Assembly: GCA_023256455.1 (NCBI GenBank)
Contig: JAGDXN010000044.1
Coordinates: 1-6,021 of the forward strand
Length of the DNA: 6,021 nucleotides
Source of the DNA: Cuniculiplasma sp.
GTDB taxonomy: Archaea; Thermoplasmatota; Thermoplasmata; Thermoplasmatales; Thermoplasmataceae
Reading direction: 5' to 3'
The first letter of the stretch is position 1. Every line of letters begins with the position of its first letter. Position numbers and translations under genes: made by a program. The notes under the pieces were generated by a model. The model was not told the origin of the DNA and ran no database searches. It saw nothing but the letters and a program-made list of their open reading frames with translations. Positions 1-6,021 of the stretch are shown one piece after another.

Positions 1-1692
1 ATTTAAAACCGCGTCCATTTCTGCCACAATTCCCGCCGTGACTGGAGATGCAATGCTTGTGCCCCAGAAACGATAGTACCCCGTTGACCCGCTAATTGAT
101 ATTAAAACGAAAGTATTATTGGCTATGGCTGAAATATCGGGAACTCCCAGTCCTTTGTTCTGGATTACATTATTGGCTTCCGTATCCTTCTGCCATGAGG
201 TCTCGTTGAATATGCTGCTTATTCCTCCCGAGCTTCCTGCTGGACCACTATCAGCTGTATCATTTGCAGATATATACCACGCGGTTTCATTTAAAATGTG
301 AAGATTGCTGTTCAGTTTAAGTGTGTCTCCTCCAACTGATGTTATTCCAAAATTATTAAACTCCATTGATGCAGGGAATCCAAAATCTGTACCCACATAT
401 TTTTTGCTATTTGGATTATCCCCGGAGTCCCCACTGCTTGCCAGAACCGATATTCCCCTTGCCTGTGCCTCCTGAAGATACTCATACCATGCCGTATTGT
501 TAGAATCCGGCCCTCCCCATGAGTTTGATATTACAGAAACATTATTCAGGGAGGAATATGTTGAGTTTGGATTCAATATGAAAGCGAAGGCTGCATCCAG
601 ACTCTCATAGGTTGAATTGGGGCCATAAACATTGTATATGCTTGAACCTGGAGCAGTACTTCCGGCCATTTCAAGATCCAGCGTATTTTCCTGATTGGCA
701 CCTGTAATATCGTAGCTTGCAGATACACCAGGTTTTGCAGCACCGTTCAGTGGAACTCCAAAAACCTTTGCATGCGGTTCGTACGATGGAAGGGTTGCGT
801 TGTAATATGCATAAATGTTTGCCGGATAAAATGGACCCACTGGCTGCCCTGAACTGTTGGTCCCTGCCCACAAAATGGTTGCTATAACCTCCTTTGTGGG
901 ATAGGTTATATTTAAGAGGGACTGTTCGTCATAGGCAACCTGTAGATCAGATCCATAAATATACTGCACGCCAGAATTGTTAGCAGGTGTTGGGTAAGCT
1001 CCTGTTTTCATCTGACCCTGCAATCCTGAGAGAGGGGACAAACTGTGAATATTCAGGGAAAGATTCAGAGGTGCATTTGATAATCCAGTAATTAATGAAA
1101 CATGGGATGAAAGAGAAACAGGAAGTTCTGGGGCACTTCTGGCCACATAACCTGATTGGGTTCCGTTGGAAACAATGGTCGTATTCAATAATCTTCCAAT
1201 TTCTCCCGCAGGACCGGTCAACTGCATTGAGACCCTGTCTGCATATGTTTTAACTGTCACGTTATTACTTTGTGAAAAATATGCAAGCGCTTCAGAATAT
1301 ATATTATCAGGCACTGAAAAGTTAGATGCAAACTGTGATCTGGTTAGATATTTGTGATATTTGGTGCTATCTGGGTTGGAAAGGTTTGAAAGCAAAGAAT
1401 TTAGCCTGCTCTGGTTGCTGAATGAAAAGGTTACCATGATGGAAACATTTCCTCTGTACACTGAAGAATTTATATTGGCGTAACTGTGAGGTGAAGCATG
1501 TACCGGCAGATAGGACTCACTATCCATCTGCAGGGCAACATTTCCATTTAATGATTTTAAACCTGATCCACCCTTTGAAATCTTATCGTTAAAGCCAGAA
1601 GGATTACTAATTCCTGCCATAACAGATGAAAATATCATTATTAGGACTACAAACATGGTTAATGCAATAACCTTTTTTTTGACAGTATTCAT
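1..1692 (-). CDS. Sedolisin (peptidase S53) preproprotein, secreted acid protease, C-terminus cut off by window edge
   Basis: The frame is open from the ATG at 1692 to base 1, giving 564 residues with no stop. Residues 1-26 look like a signal peptide (KKK followed by a hydrophobic run ending SSVMA). Residues about 45-215 fit the pro-kumamolisin activation domain, including the family-typical YHKYLT at 112-117. The catalytic domain starts near 230. The S53 residues are all visible: Glu335 and Asp339 in ENTLDLE, Trp in SNSWGG, oxyanion Asp422 in SSGDSGD, and nucleophile Ser546 in WGTSIASP, preceded by VPDISA. Their spacing (4, 83 and 124 residues) is close to that of kumamolisin. By family knowledge this is a Ser-Glu-Asp endopeptidase, made as an inactive precursor, self-activated at low pH and acting outside the cell. 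Many N-x-S/T sequons suit a glycosylated exoprotein. The C-terminal calcium site, expected about 40 residues after Ser546, would lie beyond the window, so completeness cannot be judged. The start is supported by a TATA-like box about 26 bases upstream. Confidence 0.95.
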   Translation of the reverse strand, partial: MNTVKKKVIALTMFVVLIMIFSSVMAGISNPSGFNDKISKGGSGLKSLNGNVALQMDSESYLPVHASPHSYANINSSVYRGNVSIMVTFSFSNQSRLNSLLSNLSNPDSTKYHKYLTRSQFASNFSVPDNIYSEALAYFSQSNNVTVKTYADRVSMQLTGPAGEIGRLLNTTIVSNGTQSGYVARSAPELPVSLSSHVSLITGLSNAPLNLSLNIHSLSPLSGLQGQMKTGAYPTPANNSGVQYIYGSDLQVAYDEQSLLNITYPTKEVIATILWAGTNSSGQPVGPFYPANIYAYYNATLPSYEPHAKVFGVPLNGAAKPGVSASYDITGANQENTLDLEMAGSTAPGSSIYNVYGPNSTYESLDAAFAFILNPNSTYSSLNNVSVISNSWGGPDSNNTAWYEYLQEAQARGISVLASSGDSGDNPNSKKYVGTDFGFPASMEFNNFGITSVGGDTLKLNSNLHILNETAWYISANDTADSGPAGSSGGISSIFNETSWQKDTEANNVIQNKGLGVPDISAIANNTFVLISISGSTGYYRFWGTSIASPVTAGIVAEMDAVLN

Positions 1693-1888
1693 TTTGCCCC
1701 ATATAACTGACCATATTTAAATATTATTAAAATTAATTTTATTGCATGAAATAGTTAGTTTTTATTTTTAATAATAATTGCCAGACATTATTTAAAAATA
1801 ATTAAAATCATTTCAAAGTTATCTGCTGTTTCATTTAAGAATTAATTTTTTAATCGGGGGAATGATGAATATTGTTTTTTTCCAATAT
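1693..1888. other. Spacer between permease and protease genes
   Basis: This 196-base AT-rich gap holds the promoter of the sedolisin gene and presumably the 3' end of the permease transcript. I see no convincing small gene or RNA. A short inverted repeat, ATATTG...CAATAT at 1869-1888, sits immediately after the permease stop. In the permease transcript its loop is A-rich and it is not followed by a long U run, so a terminator call is not well supported. The gap and the separate TATA box suggest independent transcription of the two genes. Confidence 0.6.
1714..1723 (-). promoter_or_regulatory. TATA-like box of the sedolisin gene, leaderless start
   Basis: The palindrome TATTTAAATA is centred about 26 bases upstream of the sedolisin ATG at 1692. 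That is the usual archaeal distance from TATA box to transcription start, so the mRNA would begin at or within a base or two of the start codon. No Shine-Dalgarno-like sequence lies between the box and the ATG. Leaderless mRNAs are common in Thermoplasmatales. The placement is an inference from spacing, and AT-rich DNA produces such boxes by chance. Confidence 0.6.
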
Positions 1889-3718
1889 CTATGTAATGTT
1901 CGTCCCCGATGCCACAGTTCCCAGCCCGGATAGAATCTCCCTGCTTGATAGGCTGCCAATGCACTTTCCAGAACTGTCCACAATGGCAAGCGTTTCAACA
2001 TTATTCTCCTTCAGGTATCTCAAGGCTGTGGGAATATTCTTATTTTCCTCAATTGTTACCACCTGGCTCAATCTTATCTGGCTTACCTTAATGAGATTTA
2101 AAACACTTTTTGGCAGAAGAAGCAATTCCACAATGTTCAGTATACCCACTGGATTCTGCCTGCTGTCCACAATAACAGCAGATGTTAGATGCTTCTCTGT
2201 GAGCCCATCAAGGACTGTTTTTGCAGTATCTTCCAAAGTGAATACTGCATTTACAGTATTCACATTGCTATCATTCACTGTCAGGTCTTCAAGGTTTTTT
2301 GCAACAATTTCTCCCTCCTTGGATATATCCATCTCATATGGTGCCTTTGTAACTATGCTTCTTACTTCCGATAGTACAAAACCTGTTACTATCCATGCGA
2401 GAAATATGGTTGTATAGGACTGCACAGTTGAATATGCAGAATATATCATTACAACTGTGCTTATGATTGCACCAAATATGGCAAGTATGAATTCATTGTA
2501 GTTTCTCATTTTGTTTATGATGCTTTTTCCTGCTCTGAGTGCAAGCCTTCTTCCCCTTCTCAGGCCAATCCTTATGAGAGAAAAGTTTGCACTTATGTGT
2601 ATGAAAAGGCCACCGAGGGATGATATGGTTCCCAGGACTATAAATGCATTTTCAGGTGTGGAATATATGAGGAATAGAACAGGAATAATTATCATTATTA
2701 TGCAGGTAAAAATTATTGCCACAAGTGGATTGCCTCTTTTATCCTTTCTGGAGAAAAAGCCCGGAAATGATCTGTCCACACCCATCCTAAATATGGTTCT
2801 GGAGGCAGCTGATCCAAAGGAAAGAAGGGCAAGTATGGCATCGTTGATTGATGCAAGACCTATGGCATAATATAGATATATTCCAGATCTTCCAAAATCG
2901 TTTTTCAAAATGGAAACAACTGGCAACTGTTCCGAGGATGAAATTACAATTCCCTTTTGAATTATAACATTGGCAATTGAATATATCATCAATGTTGCCA
3001 GTGTCCCTCCAATTATTATGACAGAAATAACGCTTCTTCCAACATTCTTCTTCGGATCTATTACCTCACCGGAAACAGGTGCTATTGATCCATATCCTGT
3101 GGGTATGCCCATGGCAAACAATATACCCAAAAAGAAGCCTGCGGTGGTTATGTGATATACCGATGGATTTGGGACATAGAGTGAGCCTTTGGTGATGATT
3201 ATGGAAAGTATGATTGTTACAATCATGACACTTATTTCCAGTATTACTGCATAGAGGGCATAGGTTGATGATGCCCTTATTCCTATTATGAGAAATGTTA
3301 TGGATGGAATAACAATTATTGCAAAGGCAAGATATACAGATATACCAAAAACAAGGTTAATTATGAAAACTGCACCCATGAGGTATGCAAGGCCATAAAG
3401 AATTGAATAGAAAATATACATCCAGCCCGTATCAAATCCTATTCTTGCTGAGAGTGCCTGGAATGCATAGGTGTAATATCCTCCTGAGGATGAAAATCTT
3501 CCTGAAAGCTTGGTTACAACAAGTCCGTTGAGCAGGACAAGCAATGTTCCGATGATCATTACAATGGGGGCATCTGCTCCGGCAAGGGTATAGGCAAAGG
3601 CACCGTAGGTTATTATGCTCAAAAGTGGGGACATTCCACCAAATGAGAGGAAAAAAAGATCTTTAAAACCCAATCTTCTTGTGAGCTCCTTGCTGCTGTT
3701 CTGCTCTTCACTGTTCAT
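1889..3718 (-). CDS. APC-superfamily amino-acid permease with C-terminal CBS domain pair
   Basis: The protein has 609 residues. Residues 1-20 are a polar, probably cytoplasmic N-terminus. About 12 hydrophobic segments follow, near 22-44, 50-70, 97-125, 127-147, 153-175, 190-212, 229-254, 278-301, 331-352, 357-380, 407-430 and 433-453. APC hallmarks are the glycine-rich first helix (SFGGMSPL), SSSGGYYTYAFQAL after helix 2, and the loop GEVIDPKKNVGRS near 217-229. After the last helix a soluble tail of about 155 residues carries two CBS motifs, about 488-535 (ending VGILNIVELL) and 545-597 (ending IGSLSSREIL). By family knowledge the first part imports amino acids or related amines with ions, and CBS pairs bind adenosine nucleotides and gate transport. 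Substrate specificity cannot be read from the sequence. The ATG at 3718 is the only sensible start: the next Met (29) lies within helix 1. Intact, with no frameshift. Its neighbour downstream is a secreted protease, which suggests uptake of digestion products. Confidence 0.93.
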   Translation of the reverse strand: MNSEEQNSSKELTRRLGFKDLFFLSFGGMSPLLSIITYGAFAYTLAGADAPIVMIIGTLLVLLNGLVVTKLSGRFSSSGGYYTYAFQALSARIGFDTGWMYIFYSILYGLAYLMGAVFIINLVFGISVYLAFAIIVIPSITFLIIGIRASSTYALYAVILEISVMIVTIILSIIITKGSLYVPNPSVYHITTAGFFLGILFAMGIPTGYGSIAPVSGEVIDPKKNVGRSVISVIIIGGTLATLMIYSIANVIIQKGIVISSSEQLPVVSILKNDFGRSGIYLYYAIGLASINDAILALLSFGSAASRTIFRMGVDRSFPGFFSRKDKRGNPLVAIIFTCIIMIIIPVLFLIYSTPENAFIVLGTISSLGGLFIHISANFSLIRIGLRRGRRLALRAGKSIINKMRNYNEFILAIFGAIISTVVMIYSAYSTVQSYTTIFLAWIVTGFVLSEVRSIVTKAPYEMDISKEGEIVAKNLEDLTVNDSNVNTVNAVFTLEDTAKTVLDGLTEKHLTSAVIVDSRQNPVGILNIVELLLLPKSVLNLIKVSQIRLSQVVTIEENKNIPTALRYLKENNVETLAIVDSSGKCIGSLSSREILSGLGTVASGTNIT

Positions 3719-3736
3719 AAACTTTGACTGATCATC

Positions 3737-3748
3737 TTATAAGTATTA
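3737..3748 (-). promoter_or_regulatory. TATA-like element of the permease gene
   Basis: On the minus strand this reads TTAATACTTATAA-like DNA 19-30 bases upstream of the ATG at 3718, overlapping the palindrome CTTATAAG (3736-3743). If the TAATACTTA part is the box, transcription would start at the ATG. If TATAAG is used, the distance is about 21 bases, slightly short for archaea. No Shine-Dalgarno-like sequence is present, so a leaderless or near-leaderless mRNA is likely. A second candidate, ACTTATAC at 3758-3765, would give a leader of about 18 bases. Confidence 0.4.
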
Positions 3749-3917
3749 ATTTTTCTCAGTATAAGTTGATAAAACCTACAGTTACTGATTTATGAGTTTG
3801 ATAGTGTGTTAGATATTCTGTAAAATTGAAAAGGTACTGCACAATTCAGATTTGAAGATTATCAAAAAAATTAAAGGAATAATATTTCTTTCTCCAAGCA
3901 TACTTTATAATTTTTAA

Positions 3918-4028
3918 TCAGACCTTATCAAATATGCTCTGAATTTCCAAGGACTCCATCTTCTGTGGCTTTGTCAGAAATAGGTTACTGTTTCCATGGG
4001 ATGAAAATTTATAGCCCTGTGGAATTAA
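3918..4028 (-). pseudogene. Possible gene remnant in the intergenic region (36 codons to a TGA)
   Basis: Between a TAA at 4031-4029 and a TGA at 3920-3918 the minus strand is open and reads protein-like: it begins LIPQGYKFSSHGNSNLFL, continues TKPQKMESLEIQ and ends SIFDKV. Its base composition, near 40% GC over 3941-4020, is clearly richer than the flanks, as expected of coding DNA. No start codon upstream makes sense, so if real it is the C-terminal stub of a decayed gene. I do not recognise the family. The opposite strand over roughly the same bases (3910-4068) is also open for 52 codons, ending in KLTFEFSLFLK, so the strand is uncertain. An open run this short can occur by chance. Confidence 0.22.
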
Positions 4029-4074
4029 TTAAAAAGCTCACGTTTGAATTTTCACTCTTTTTAAAATAATCGGG

Positions 4075-4105
4075 ATTGAAAATCATCACTCCCATAATTT
4101 TCAAT
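4075..4105. repeat. Imperfect inverted repeat, 9-base arms
   Basis: ATTGAAAAT at 4075-4083 is matched by ATTTTCAAT at 4097-4105. One mismatch and two further pairs (AT/AT) extend the stem inward, leaving a seven-base loop (CACTCCC). It lies in non-coding AT-rich DNA just beside the possible gene remnant and could be a hairpin in RNA or a protein site. Neither strand continues into a long T run, so it is not a clear terminator. Confidence 0.4.
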
Positions 4106-4290
4106 GCAATAAAAATTTAATAAAATTGAGTTTTCATAAATTTTAAAAGTTCTATTTTCCCAGGTAAAATCACCCTGTATACTCACCTGAATCCATATTT
4201 TTTTAATTTGGTTTGATTTTCAAAATATTGATTTCAAATTCAGATAAAATATTTACATTTAATATTTTTCTGCCTGAGCCAAACAGGAAT

Positions 4291-4298
4291 GTTTAAAC
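4291..4298 (+). promoter_or_regulatory. TATA-like box of the membrane-protein gene, leaderless start
   Basis: GTTTAAAC is centred about 25.5 bases before the ATG at 4320, the expected archaeal distance if transcription starts on the start codon. No Shine-Dalgarno-like sequence follows. This spacing is why I prefer the ATG at 4320 over the in-frame TTG at 4311. Confidence 0.55.
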
Positions 4299-4319
4299 AA
4301 ATTTCTCCTATTGTTATCC

Positions 4320-5339
4320 ATGGATTTGATTTTAGAGAAAAATTCCATTAAATTGTTTTTAATCTCTGTAATTTTATTTTTAATTTTATTTTTTGTAAAC
4401 AGATATTATGGCGTTATTACCCTTAAGGGAATACTCTTAACATCCATTCTTTTATTCGTTTTGGGCATATTATTATCGATTTCCATAGAAGAATTGAGGT
4501 TTAAAGATCCATATAAGATAGGTTTCTGGTCGTCTTTTTCTTTTTTCTTGCTAAGATATTCCCTGAATCCCAAAAATTCAGGTATATCTAACCATACAAT
4601 TTTTTTAATTTATAACACAGGACTTTCCATAGTTTTCGGTTTTTTTACAGGTACCGTAATGATATTTGCTCTGTGGATATCCAGGAAATTATTCATGGGA
4701 AAGAAAGATGGGAATACATCAGATGCTCATGAACCTTATCTCATAACTTCCATGCTTTATGCACTGGTTATCCTTCTGGACATATATCTGGGCAGCGACA
4801 TGAAAATATTTTTTCTGAAGCCTGTTTTTTTTATTCCTTTTTTGCTTGCCTCCCTCATATCCTCGTTTTTTTCCATAGCCTATCAAAAAAATCACGGCTT
4901 CCGACTTAATTTTGCGTACTCAATAATTGTCCTTGTAACTTTATTTTCAATTTTCATTTCCTACATAATTCTCATTGAGGAAAAAAAACAGGACGGTTTA
5001 TACACTGGAAATGTACAGGTGGCAGTCAATAATGTATACCTCTTTTCATTCCTTTTTTTTGTAGCGTGGATTTTCATACTGATTATTTTCAAGATTCCCC
5101 TTAATTCTTCCTATCTTCTTCTTATCCTCTTTCCTCTACTCACAGGAAACGTGGTATCTGATGATATCCATGGCCGGAGAGCAATCAAATACCACATTCA
5201 GCAGAATAGAAATAGCAATATCATTGGTATCATAGGAGGAGCAGGTATGGAGGACGGTCTGTGGATTATTATAATCGTTACTTTACTAATCTATCTGATT
5301 ATTCGCTCAGTATCCTTACATTCAATGATATTTTCCTGA
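4320..5339 (+). CDS. Multi-pass membrane protein of unknown function, C-terminal end resembling DUF1614
   Basis: The protein has 339 residues and about nine or ten hydrophobic helices, near 11-27, 37-56, 66-80 (weak), 98-120, 141-157, 165-186, 197-219, 239-257, 262-277 and 313-328. There is no signal peptide or soluble domain. The only strikingly polar stretch is the loop 278-313, which starts VVSDDIHGRRAIKYH and ends GIIGGAGMEDG before the last helix. From memory, archaeal and bacterial DUF1614 proteins end in a similar order: a helix with an acidic 'GAD' step, a polar stretch, then a GGAG..DG motif and a final helix. The rest of the protein does not obviously follow that family, so this is a tentative, divergent match and gives no function. 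The gene stands alone: divergent from the permease and convergent with the surface protein. Starting at 4320 rather than the TTG at 4311 removes three residues and agrees with the TATA-like box. Confidence 0.85.
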   Translation: MDLILEKNSIKLFLISVILFLILFFVNRYYGVITLKGILLTSILLFVLGILLSISIEELRFKDPYKIGFWSSFSFFLLRYSLNPKNSGISNHTIFLIYNTGLSIVFGFFTGTVMIFALWISRKLFMGKKDGNTSDAHEPYLITSMLYALVILLDIYLGSDMKIFFLKPVFFIPFLLASLISSFFSIAYQKNHGFRLNFAYSIIVLVTLFSIFISYIILIEEKKQDGLYTGNVQVAVNNVYLFSFLFFVAWIFILIIFKIPLNSSYLLLILFPLLTGNVVSDDIHGRRAIKYHIQQNRNSNIIGIIGGAGMEDGLWIIIIVTLLIYLIIRSVSLHSMIFS

Positions 5340-5492
5340 GGAAATAGTAAGAGAGGACATGGATTCTTATTTGTATTAAATGTCCCCTATCATTTTAAGC
5401 GATTAAGTGATTTATTTAGAATCTTATAGGTAAAATTGGAATATTTTCTTTGTAAAATTGAATTTTTAAAGAAGTCCTGCATCCTGAATTCG
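5340..5492. other. Convergent intergenic region
   Basis: This 153-base gap lies between the 3' ends of the membrane-protein gene and the surface-protein gene. It is AT-rich, with several short T runs on the plus strand (for example 5463-5467) that could serve as archaeal U-rich terminators for the plus-strand gene. A loose inverted repeat GGACAT...ATGTCC (5355-5385) has a 19-base loop. I see no gene in it. Confidence 0.45.
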
Positions 5493-5663
5493 TCAATGCC
5501 TCTTTCTTATGAACTGTAAAATTTTTGAACCGGTTGTGTCCAAAATCAAAGCAACAAAACCAATAACTGCAGCTAGAATTGTATAAAATTCAAAATCAGA
5601 TTGTGTAAAAATCGTTCCATGGGTTTGACCATTGTTTCCAGTGATTTTCGTGAAAGATACAGA
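5493..5663 (-). pseudogene. Out-of-frame C-terminal tail and membrane anchor of the surface protein
   Basis: Read in the frame starting TCT at 5663, this stretch encodes SVSFTKITGNNGQTHGTIF, then TQSDFEFYTILAAVIGFVAL, then ILDTTGSKILQFIRKRH and a TGA at 5495-5493. The hydrophobic run YTILAAVIGFVALIL is a transmembrane anchor with a basic cytoplasmic end (RKRH). To my knowledge a closely similar tail ends many Thermoplasmatales surface proteins that carry the 'ETG..SGT.WSV' module, exactly the module encoded just upstream in the other frame. It therefore looks like the true C-terminus of that gene, separated by a one-base loss (one T too few in GAGATTCTG, where GAGATTTCTG would join the frames as QEISVSF). 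No start codon supports it as an independent gene. Confidence 0.8.
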
Positions 5664-6021
5664 ATCTCCTGATTACTTCCATTTATGTATAGTGTACCTG
5701 ACTTAATGGATGAACTGTATCCAGGGATGCTCTGTACCTGAAATATGTATGAGCCGTTTGCTTCCAAAAATGTTATCTGCCCTGAATAGGTGCTCTCAGT
5801 ATTTCCACCAAGTTCAACACTCCATAAAGTTCCTGAAAGCAGTCCGGTTTCCTCAAAAACTATGGAATATTTATCTGGAACTTGAGGGAATTTATTTGAG
5901 CTGTTTGTTGAAAGAAAATCTTCAACGTAGGTAAGGTTGTCTGATTTTGAGTTTGAAATATAGAGTACATTATTGTAAGGATCATAAAACATTCCCCATG
6001 CCCCGTCAGGAACCTGCAATG
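5573..6021 (-). CDS. 3' part of a beta-propeller surface protein, frameshifted near its end, N-terminus beyond the window
   Basis: The frame is open to the right edge. The leftmost possible start inside the window is a TTG at 6019-6017, which is almost certainly an internal leucine codon. Numbering from it, residues 3-32 (VPDGAWGMFYDPYNNVLYIS and on) match a blade of the YVTN/NHL-like propellers of archaeal surface proteins (P.G..YDP.NN.LYI.N). Residues 51-118 form a beta-sandwich module containing FEETGLLSGTLWSVELGG and an aromatic, glycine-rich second half (GYSSSIKSGTLYINGS), common in Thermoplasmatales exoproteins. After about residue 119 the text (YLSRKSLETMVKPMERF) no longer resembles the family and stops at TAG 5575-5573, while the expected tail is present in another frame. 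The intact protein would be exported and membrane-anchored. As read, it would lack the anchor, so the gene may be damaged, or the sequence may hold an error. Confidence 0.8.
   Translation of the reverse strand, partial: LQVPDGAWGMFYDPYNNVLYISNSKSDNLTYVEDFLSTNSSNKFPQVPDKYSIVFEETGLLSGTLWSVELGGNTESTYSGQITFLEANGSYIFQVQSIPGYSSSIKSGTLYINGSNQEILYLSRKSLETMVKPMERFLHNLILNFIQF

Larger units (their letters stand above)
3719..4319. other. Large divergent intergenic region, mostly AT-rich, no established gene
   Basis: This 601-base gap separates divergently transcribed genes and holds a promoter at each end. Most of it is very AT-rich with stops in all frames. Three local structures stand out: a patch of higher GC at about 3918-4070 that reads as short open frames on both strands, a 9-base inverted repeat at 4075-4105, and a run of eight T at 4197-4204 followed by several TTTGATTTTCAAA-like motifs (about 4208-4242). 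I find no tRNA-like cloverleaf, CRISPR repeats or insertion-sequence ends. Confidence 0.55.

Noticed and set aside
671..871. 66-codon open frame on the minus strand
   Set aside because: It overlaps the sedolisin catalytic domain in another frame on the same strand; its cysteine-rich text is out-of-frame protease sequence.
1869..1888. Inverted repeat just after the permease stop as a terminator
   Set aside because: The stem is only six AT-rich pairs, the loop is A-rich in the permease transcript and no long U run follows; archaeal termination does not need such hairpins.
1872..2417. 181-codon open frame on the plus strand
   Set aside because: It lies antisense to the CBS tail of the permease, whose protein motifs are unmistakable; the plus-strand translation has no recognisable domain and is rich in Ser/Phe/Thr, typical of a shadow frame.
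2511..2870. 119-codon open frame on the plus strand
   Set aside because: Antisense shadow of permease transmembrane helices; no promoter and no domain.
4311..4319. TTG start nine bases upstream of the membrane-protein ATG
   Set aside because: The TATA-like box at 4291-4298 places transcription start at the ATG at 4320; a start at 4311 would probably lie outside the mRNA.
5355..5385. GGACAT...ATGTCC inverted repeat as a terminator of the plus-strand gene
   Set aside because: Only six pairs with a 19-base loop and no immediately following T run; expected by chance in a stretch this size.
5429..5461. Repeated GTAAAATTG motif (also TGTAAAATTG near 3820)
   Set aside because: Short AT-rich words recur by chance; there is no regular spacing or longer shared flank.
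5710..5934. 74-codon open frame on the plus strand
   Set aside because: Antisense to the beta module of the surface protein, which has clear family motifs.

Overview
The window is AT-rich DNA that most probably comes from an acidophilic archaeon of the Thermoplasmatales (Thermoplasma, Ferroplasma, Acidiplasma, Cuniculiplasma group). The clues are a secreted sedolisin-type acid protease, a surface protein carrying the 'ETG..SGT.WSV' beta module and a C-terminal membrane anchor common in that order, an amino-acid permease fused to CBS domains, heavy use of AGA/AGG and ATA codons, and start codons lying about 26 bases from archaeal TATA-like boxes with no Shine-Dalgarno sequence. The exact genus cannot be fixed from the sequence alone.

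Layout, left to right. Bases 1-1692 (minus strand) hold most of a peptidase S53 (sedolisin) preproprotein: signal peptide, activation prodomain and nearly all of the catalytic domain; its C-terminus runs off the left edge. After a 196-base spacer, bases 1889-3718 (minus strand) encode a 12-helix APC-family amino-acid permease with a cytoplasmic CBS pair at its C-terminus. A 601-base gap (3719-4319) holds two divergent promoters and very AT-rich DNA, with one patch of higher GC that may be a gene relic. Bases 4320-5339 (plus strand) encode a multi-pass membrane protein of unknown function whose C-terminal end resembles DUF1614. A 153-base convergent gap follows. Bases 5493-6021 (minus strand) are the 3' end of a beta-propeller surface protein, and this end is split by an apparent one-base frameshift: the last 171 bases, encoding a conserved tail and transmembrane anchor, lie in a different frame from the rest.

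How the parts may work together: a protease that digests protein outside the cell at low pH, next to a permease that could import the released amino acids, fits the scavenging life of these heterotrophs. The two genes have the same orientation, but the protease has a convincing promoter of its own, so they need not be one operon. Nothing in the window looks like a wholly new multi-gene system. The points most worth following are the frameshifted surface protein, the unknown membrane protein with its conserved polar loop, and the coding-like patch in the large gap.
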